Of a DNA stretch of 64,000 nucleotides, positions 57,600-64,000 are shown one piece after another. This stretch comes from Solen grandis. Taxonomy: Eukaryota; Mollusca; Bivalvia; Adapedonta; Solenidae. The DNA is taken from positions 42,666,152 to 42,730,151 of the forward strand of contig CM037781.1 in assembly GCA_021229015.1 (NCBI GenBank), written 5' to 3'. Each line of letters starts with the position of its first letter. Positions within the stretch are counted from its first letter, which is position 1. Both the position numbers and the translations under genes were made by a program. A model generated the notes under the pieces. That model ran no database searches and was not told where the DNA came from. It was given only the letters and a program-made list of their open reading frames with translations.

Positions 57600-57670
57600 C
57601 GATCCTCCACACATCATCCCAGCCACACGTCAAGCTCTTGGCTGTGAAATATTGGATTGAATTTAATAGG
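57600..57670 (+). other. Likely untranslated first exon of the BIR gene
   Basis: Lies about 25 bases after the TATA box and ends TTTAATAG|GTAAGTG, a strong donor. The intron 57671-57883 ends in TTGTCTTTTCCAG, a strong acceptor, and the next exon begins C-ATG. The order of signals is that of a real transcription unit. Confidence 0.45.
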
Positions 57671-57883
57671 TAAGTGTAAAATAATATTTTCGTAATTAGT
57701 AACTTCATAAACAGTATTGTATTAATTAATATGGTTATGTTTAAAGTTCTAAACAATTTGTTTTAAAGCTATGTAACTCTGTAACCTTTATTTGATGTAT
57801 TAGAGTTGTTTCCCTTTACTTACACTGTTAAAGGCTTTCGTTATATATAATGATAAGGAGACAGAGATCTTTGTCTTTTCCAG

Positions 57884-58478
57884 CATGGCGCAAGCTCAAC
57901 TTGAGTTTACGGAAGAAACCTTAAACTACTTACAACAGAACGGTTGGAAACTGTGCAGTGGTCACCAGTGTTACATCAGATTCAATGTAGCTTTCATTGT
58001 TGGTGAAAAAGACTGAACATTCGCATCATATTTTATTGAAGAAAGGCTCATCACAGATAAAACTGAGTTTAAAACAATTCGAAACGATCTGTGACTTAAA
58101 GCAAAGTGTTCATTTACTAAAATCCTTTCTTGATGGCCAGTGGACCTATGGACTGTTTTGATTGCATATCACAACAAGTCTACAAATATTACGACGTTCG
58201 AGTTTCCACGTTTTATACCTGGACAACACAGATAGAACCGAACAAGTATCAGTTAGCCAAAGCAGGATTCAACTATTCCGGGTACAGTGACACAGTTACT
58301 TGTTTTTCTTGTCACGTAAAACTCTGTAAGTGGGAGAAAACAGACAATCCCCTGGGAAGAGCACCATAAGCATTCACCATCCTGCGATTTCCTTAAAATC
58401 GATGGATACAATATAGGTGAAGACGTCATTGATAAATCCTCAGGATTCCAACGTAACACATACACATTTGGTGAATAA
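57884..58478 (+). pseudogene. BIR-domain (IAP-like) gene, interrupted
   Basis: After the acceptor at 57882-57883 an ATG (57885) opens 43 codons, MAQAQLEFTEETLNYLQQNG then WKLCSGHQ, to a TGA at 58014; coding-like sequence goes on in frame to a second TGA at 58092. In another frame an ATG at 58133 opens a BIR domain: STFYTWTTQIEPNKYQLAKA, GFNYSG, VTCFSCHVKLCKWEKTDNP. BIR domains bind zinc through C-x2-C-x16-H-x6-C and serve in inhibitors of apoptosis. Here the first two Cys are in one frame and the His and last Cys (HHKHSPSCDFLKIDG) in the next, separated by a run of four C at 58349-58352 where three would keep frame. The second frame ends at TAA 58476-58478. No RING follows. It is a broken copy or has consensus errors; bivalves carry many BIR genes, so both are plausible. 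Confidence 0.65.
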
Positions 58479-58784
58479 TCTCCTTGGTTGAATAATAGTT
58501 TGTTTAAATCCATTCCAAAATGAATGACAACACAGCCCACGTTATGATAATAAACTCCTACTTAAACTTTCTATATGCAAAAATCAATGTTTGAATGTCT
58601 TAATAACGTTGTTAAACAGCAATGTTATGGGTGTGAAGTATATAGACCACCCCTCACAGGTTCAACATCCGTGCATCATGTACGATACACAGGAGCACGT
58701 AGATATGTATTTTGATTTGTTGGTTACAGCAGTTAATGGAGATCTGATTCTTTTATCTTAGAGTAAGATAGTAGATTCCCAGCA

Positions 58785-59030
58785 AGCATGGGTATATCGT
58801 GTCGATATCGGTACACTGATATCAGTTTGCGACATCGGGCCGATATACAGCCGATATCCCAACCTGCAGATACGGTAGCATAGAGTATATTGTATCCTGA
58901 ATCCAAATGTAAGTATCAACAGCACATATGCATATCTTCTTGTGCAAGTGTAAATAAACAAGGATTTGTCTATATAAAATTCAGATCGTTTCCATATATC
59001 GGTCCTATAATATCGGGCTGATATCAAAAG
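58785..59030. repeat. Degenerate CCGATAT / GATATCGG repeat, first block
   Basis: Short motifs such as GATATCGG, GGGCCGATATAC, CAGCCGATATCC and TATCGGGCTGATATC recur at irregular 15-25 base spacing in two patches (58785-58870, 58990-59030). The same theme returns at 60945-61126. Confidence 0.6.
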
Positions 59031-59780
59031 TTACTTTCACAAGGGATGTAACTCTCCTAGGAGTGTAGGTTCAAAAAGTAAAATAGGAAACAGTTTTTAT
59101 ATAAATAAGTAGGGCAGATAAATGTGCTAAATCTTTCTTATATTTTTATTTAATTTTATATCAGTTGTTAAAATGGAACTTAACATTTAAATTTGAAAAA
59201 AAAATGTTAAAAAAATTCAAATATTCAGCCTCATTTTGATTTTGACTGCATGATCCCCATGCCACCATGCTCTTTGAGCTTGAATTTTCATCAGATATTT
59301 GGTCACCTTAAACCGGGTAAGTCTATTGAACGTATAAACACAAATGACCATTTAAACCTTACCTTAAATACCATTTAATTTTAATGTTTTATTCTTGCAT
59401 GTATGTTAGCATAAGGCAGTAATTTATTTTGTCATGGGTTTTCGCGACAGTCACTTCGTAAAATTTGATTGCAGGCAAATTTTGAAATCCTAACTTGAAA
59501 AGAAGTAAAAAAAAATAAAACCTGTTGTGTATGAGATATCGTACTACATGTTCATATATGTTCATATACTGATATACAGTCTTGTCTTGTTTTTTTATAA
59601 ACACTGCTGAGTTTTACTTTGTTTACACATTCTTATCCAGTTTGACCTATATTCAGAGGCCAATTGAAGGGAGTTGTTTACCTCGTCTCCATAGTATATG
59701 AATATAGGCCAGATTGGATTACAAGCCGGATGCCAGTGTTTCTATATACACGAATGTTTACTATTCCTTTCACCTTGCAG

Positions 59781-59869
59781 GCTGTCTCATTATAAGTGGA
59801 CATAACTTCAAAACTGCATTGAAACGCCTGTCGAAAGAAAACATCTCAAGCAAAGTGCCAGAGAGATGA
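59781..59869 (+). pseudogene. Exon-like fragment, unrecognised
   Basis: After the acceptor TTTCACCTTGCAG, 28 open codons read CLIISGHNFKTALKRLSKEN then ISSKVPER before a TGA at 59867-59869; further coding-like text (YLHGKEWEI) follows the TGA. This looks like a decayed piece of a larger protein. Not recognised with certainty. Confidence 0.3.
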
Positions 59870-60218
59870 TACCTTCACGGGAAAGAATGGGAAATTTGAT
59901 GCTGAATAACGTTCAATACAGTTAGTTGATTTTTTTTTTCCAAACCAATTCTAAGAAATTGTCAATTCAAAGACAGTTTTTTTTAACACATCACATGTCA
60001 GCAAACATGTATTTGAAATAAACCACGGTCATTGTTAAGATAGTTTCTCAGCTAACAATATATATACTATTTATATCACGTTTAAATGAGAAAAAAAAAA
60101 GATAAAAAAAAAATGTTGTCTTCTTCCTTTGCAATACATTATTAAAAGTGTTTTATAGTCAGTTTGATGGAGCTAATAAGATGTTTATATCAACCTCTTT
60201 TGTTTGTGTCCTTAACAG

Positions 60219-60316
60219 AATGTGAACAAGAAAAAGTATCAACAAAAACCGCCAGCACTGAAGGTGGGGATGCCTTGAAGGACTGGCTTAAGAGGGGCCA
60301 AATAAGGGAATGGTAG
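60219..60316 (+). CDS. Possible last exon, unrecognised
   Basis: Acceptor GTGTCCTTAACAG, then two bases completing a codon and 31 codons CEQEKVSTKTASTEGGDALK, DWLKRGQIREW, stop TAG at 60314-60316. Composition is hydrophilic and coding-like. It may be the 3' exon of the BIR transcription unit or of a gene now lost. Not recognised. Confidence 0.3.
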
Positions 60317-60944
60317 GCGAAGGATTCACATAGTAGAAGCAAAATTAACTTTTGAGTCCAGAACCCCAAAGTTTTTCAGAAATGGTGGAAACAGTGGATA
60401 CATCATAATTATCTGAAAGACGATTTTGATAATTTTTCAGTGCGTTTTGTTCGTCCACAAAATGTCAACAAAAAGACACTAGCTCTATAGTGGAATACTG
60501 AGTTTAATTCCAACATTCGTATGTGATATGTGCAAACAGGGACCATTATGCAAACAAGGCCCATGTGAAGGACTATTTAATAACTAAATGGATTATTACT
60601 GTTTGTATGTTAAATATATTGTTGATTTTAGATGTGTGTATATATTTTATTCTCATCATTTACTCTTAAACTTTCCTCACACAAGTGCATGATTGATTTT
60701 TTCAATTATTTCCTTAAAGGTCACCGGAGTCTTATTTTATTAAAGATTTAATATCCATAATATAACTATATCATTGCCTTATTTTCACCCATGTTCTTAT
60801 TAACCCTGTTGCCAATGATTTGAATCAATGTTCCAACTTATTTTCAGCAAGAAATTGTCTGGTAGTTTGTCGCCCACTTCACAATTTCATTATGTAGGGC
60901 CATTTGTTGGGAAATGTATATAGGTCCAATCAAGGCATACCTAT
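60317..60944. other. AT-rich stretch, nothing identified
   Basis: No exon or repeat unit is recognised. It separates the last exon-like piece from the CCGATAT repeat. Confidence 0.35.
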
Positions 60945-61126
60945 ATTGGTCAAATATAGGTTATTGATATCCACCCAATATAGGCAAACTGATATTGGTC
61001 CTATATCGGTCCAATGTCGGCTTGATATTCAAAAAGATATTGGGCTGATATAGCATTCACTTTGCAAAAATGATGTTGCCCCGATATTGGTTCGATATAC
61101 AAAACAATATTGATCCGATATTCGAT
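60945..61126. repeat. Degenerate CCGATATTGG repeat running into the gap
   Basis: Units such as CCTATATCGG, CCAATGTCGG, TTGGGCTGATAT, CCCCGATATTGG and TTGATCCGATATTC recur about every 20 bases right up to the N run, which likely caused the assembly break. Confidence 0.7.
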
Positions 61127-61226
61127 NNNNNNNNNNNNNNNNNNNNNNNNNNNNNNNNNNNNNNNNNNNNNNNNNNNNNNNNNNNNNNNNNNNNNNNNNN
61201 NNNNNNNNNNNNNNNNNNNNNNNNNN
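61127..61226. other. Assembly gap, 100 N
   Basis: Exactly 100 N. Upstream peroxidase exons (including the one with the distal haem histidine) could be missing here. Confidence 0.98.
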
Positions 61227-61320
61227 TGATTATATTCGACTTATTTAGACATTTTCTACGATATTTTGGTAGCGGGGTTAGTCTTTGAAAATGTCATATA
61301 TAAAAATGCATTTTATTTTA

Positions 61321-61400
61321 AAAATCACGGTCACATGTGACAGGTACTTTTATTATTTTAAAAATCACGGTCACATGTGACATGTACTTTTATTATTTTA
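61321..61400. repeat. 40-bp exact-length tandem duplication
   Basis: Two 40-base units (61321-61360, 61361-61400) differ at one or two positions (CAGGTAC or CATGTAC). Each holds the palindrome TCACATGTGA. A very recent duplication or an assembly artefact beside the gap. Confidence 0.9.
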
Positions 61401-61778
61401 ATCCTTTTTATCGTAAAACAACCTACTTGACATTTAATGAAAAGTATTTAAAAATCCATTGAATTCTTTGGACACTTAATCAATTGGATTCATATGATAT
61501 GTATTTCAAGAATATACACGGAAGATGTCACTGACCTCCTGATGGAACAGATTTCCAAAAGTAGTATTCGAGCATTATGGAACTACGATTTTTTTCAATA
61601 TATTCATCTCTATAACTAGAAGCATATGTTACACGTAATTTTGTATTGATGGTGTTATCATTTTATGTGGTTAGTGTGATAAATATCCATCGGAATCAAA
61701 ACTCTTTTCTTTAAAGTGGGAGGCGACACTTTGATGTCTTTTCTTCTTTCCGTCATTTATGCCACTATTATCCACCAG

Positions 61779-63772
61779 GCGACGAACGGGTGAATGAACA
61801 GCCAGGCCTGGCCTCACTTCATTCCTTATTTGTCCGCGAGCACAACTTCCTTGTGACGGGGTTGAAAGTACAAAACCCTCACTGGAACGACGAGCGTCTG
61901 TATCAAGAGGCCAGGAAAATCGTGGCTGCTGAGATTCAGTTCATCACATACAAGGAATTCCTACCAGAAGTCTTAGGAAGAAACTATGTAAAGAGTCTTG
62001 GTTTGGATCTGAAGGTAAAAAACCCAAAACATTTGAGATCCGTATAGTTGGTTATTTCTGTTAATGATATTTTTCTCGGATTATAAATTTAAAAACAAAT
62101 CGCAGAAATAAAGAGAGTAAATATAATACACAAAACACTACATATTCCTAAAGGAAATTAAAACACAATATTTATAAATAACACCTGTTTCAATATTTCG
62201 GCTTTAAAGCCTTTATCAAGACGAACACATATAAATTTGGCGACCGGCAGGATGTAGTTTTTCAAAAGAGAAGTGTTCGTCTTGATAAAGGCTTTAAAGC
62301 CAAAATATTGAAACAGAGTGTTATTTCTAAATAAAGAGAGTAAATATCTATTGACACTGGAACTTATAACGAATGATACATTTCTTGAGCCTCACATAAT
62401 ACGTTGACGTTATAGTATTCCTCATTTCTCATTTAAAATATGTCAAACATTTTTCATAATATAATCTGTAACATTTACTGTCTCAGAAAAATGAAATCAA
62501 GTCTACTCTATACATGTAGCTATTAACCAGCATAAACATATATTCAATAATCAATTAATAATGTTAATCTTGTCAAAAGATGACAATTCTTCAAACAATT
62601 TCATTCATTTGAATATGCTTTCAAATAAAATGTTGTAGGTTAATATTACTTGTTTAAAGAAATGCTAATTAAGTAAAATCATATTATATTACAATTTATT
62701 ATACAAATAACATTGCTATCTATAACAATGCAAAGTCATAATTCGTTGAATCTTTTATAGGTAAATGGTTTTCGTGACACGTACAGCGTTTCGGAGGATG
62801 CAACAATATTTAACTCCTTCGCGGTGGCTAGGTTTGAGGTTTGGTCACTCCCTGATCCCTCGAAACATTGGGAAGATCGACAAAGACTACTTCATGGCAT
62901 CGTTCGTACCTCTTCAGACCACGTTCTTTAAACCAGATATGTATCACCAGGATGGCGACAACGGACTGGAGAAGATCCTGCGATGGGTGTCCGACCAACC
63001 TTGCCCACTATCTGACAGGTATGTAGTTACATTTGCGTTAGCAGGCACATTTTTTTAATGGATCCATGTTTAAGATATCCCTTTCACGATACGCATGAAA
63101 AGACAAAAGTTGATAAATTCTAGGATAAACGTCACTAAGACATTATTATAGCCATCTGTGGAATTTGTCTACACGCATCCTCATTTTGATATTCTGATAT
63201 TACGATGTAGACAAGTGGCATAATACCTCGCACAGTCATACTATCCGGACATTGTATCGAACAGCTCTGGGACTAGCCTTATAGCAAGGTGGGAGGTAAC
63301 CTGTTCCATCTTTTCGATGACAGGATACCGCGGCGGTGTTTGATCTTTGACATTGTGGATATAGTGCGAACACTTAAACAGTTCTGCACGGGAACAGGTA
63401 TAAAAGATGATAAGGTGAATAGGATAAAAAATCAAGGATGATTTGGAGAAAATGAGTAAATGAGCACATTTTTACTGATTAAGCTATTTGTGTGATATGA
63501 TTCATTTAAAATAATCTTTATTTAACTTGTCGATGTATTTGTCATAAGTAAAAAAGGAAATTATTGCAAGTATATAATAGCATGTGTTGTTGCATTCATG
63601 TTTTTAATTTAAAGCAATCATGATATATTGGCCTTTGAAATAACATCCTGTTTCCAGATTGTGCTTACGTTTTAATTTAATACTGCAGGAAAATGGAGGA
63701 CAGTGTTACTCAATTTCTATTTCAAGACCCGAATAACGACAGTTTTGACCTTGCAGCACTAAATATCCAACG
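61779..63772 (+). CDS. Animal haem peroxidase, partial, three exons, one frameshift
   Basis: Exons are 61779-62014, 62761-63018 and 63689-63772, all GT-AG with fitting phases; the gene continues past the right edge and its 5' exons are not seen. Animal haem peroxidases (myeloperoxidase, peroxinectin, dual oxidase type) use hydrogen peroxide to oxidise halides or phenols, usually outside the cell. Exon 1 has [20 protein letters not shown] and [20 protein letters not shown], the block holding the distal Arg (Arg of DERVNEQ) and the haem-linked Glu; the next residue is Gln where myeloperoxidase has Met. Exon 2 has the proximal His in FGHSLIP (codon 62846-62848), then [13 protein letters not shown]. 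Exon 3 has [16 protein letters not shown], a family hallmark. Exon 2 changes frame at 62838-62839 (GAGG, one G too many). Either a pseudogene or a consensus error. Confidence 0.85.
62172..62332. repeat. Inverted-repeat element with hammerhead-like arms, in peroxidase intron
   Basis: The left arm (62172-62228) and right arm (62273-62332) are inverted, about 90% paired over 55 bases, with GTTCGTCTTGATAAAGGC and GCTTTAAAGCC in both. The TGATAAAGGC...GCCGAAA layout recalls the hammerhead ribozymes carried by Penelope-like and related retroelements, but core bases are changed. No coding capacity. Confidence 0.6.
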
Positions 63773-64000
63773 GTAAGAACAACCTAGAACTACCACTAAA
63801 TGCGATTAAGACTTCCCGCATTCCACATTTTCTTCATGTAATATTTATGTAGGACGCGGAGTGATGTTACGGGACGTTAAAGGCGTGCTTCCTATGAAGC
63901 TCCACTTCCGGTAAGCGGGGATATGATAATAATTTTCAGACTTCCGGTGAATGATTCACGTCAAATTAAAACTCGTCGGGGTTAGCTATTTTTAAACAAA
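63773..64000. other. Start of the next peroxidase intron
   Basis: Begins with donor GTAAGA and has no exon before the window ends. Confidence 0.5.

Noticed and set aside
61070..61288. Open frame crossing the second N run
   Set aside because: Same artefact, in a CCGATAT repeat.
1..64000. CRISPR array, prophage or bacterial gene cluster
   Set aside because: No direct-repeat and spacer pattern; gene structure, splice sites and SINEs are those of an animal nuclear genome.

Overview
This window looks like nuclear DNA from a mollusc, most likely a bivalve. It is AT-rich, its genes are split by long introns with GT-AG ends, and it is full of short tRNA-headed SINEs, TTAA-flanked MITEs, diverged tandem repeats carrying AAGGTCAAGGTCA, and repeats bounded by GCTCACCTGAG. 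There is no bacterial operon structure, no CRISPR array and no viral gene set. Two 100-base N runs (11027-11126 and 61127-61226) are assembly gap placeholders.

Three host genes are clear. (1) An aquaporin-11/12-type channel on the + strand: two coding exons between 22586 and 25170, 321 residues. (2) A phospholipase B-like 2 gene (PLBD2, lysosomal Ntn-hydrolase family) on the - strand: twelve coding exons from 52956 down to 38411, every junction keeping the frame, 567 residues with a signal peptide and the Cys nucleophile. (3) Part of an animal haem peroxidase on the + strand: three exons from 61779 to 63772, running off the right edge and carrying a one-base frameshift just before the proximal haem histidine.

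There is also broken or uncertain coding sequence. A TATA-containing promoter (57400-57600) leads into a short first exon and a BIR-domain (IAP-like) gene at 57884-58478 that is interrupted by a stop and frame changes. An intronless coiled-coil gene, decayed by many frameshifts, lies at 6872-10045. Two matched acidic exons and a basic exon at 4420-5346 may belong to an unrecognised + strand gene. Lone exon-like pieces sit at 1761, 10446, 59781 and 60219.

Layout: 1-1700 old duplicated repeat; 1761-5920 possible split gene with one SINE inserted; 6.9-10.0 kb decayed coiled-coil gene, ended by an old MITE; 10.3-22.5 kb repeats; 22.5-25.8 kb aquaporin gene; 26-38 kb repeats with no gene; 38.4-53.0 kb PLBD2, with introns full of MITEs, SINEs and a long hairpin; 53-57 kb non-coding DNA bracketed by an exact 36-bp inverted repeat; 57.4-60.3 kb BIR gene and fragments; 60.9-61.1 kb CCGATAT-type repeat running into a gap; 61.8-64 kb peroxidase.

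The most unusual non-coding item is a TTAA-flanked 240-bp repeat family (seven clear copies and one older one). Its centre folds into a nearly perfect 67-nt hairpin, and one copy carries paired changes that keep the hairpin closed. I see no sign that the three host genes work in one pathway; they look like unrelated neighbours.
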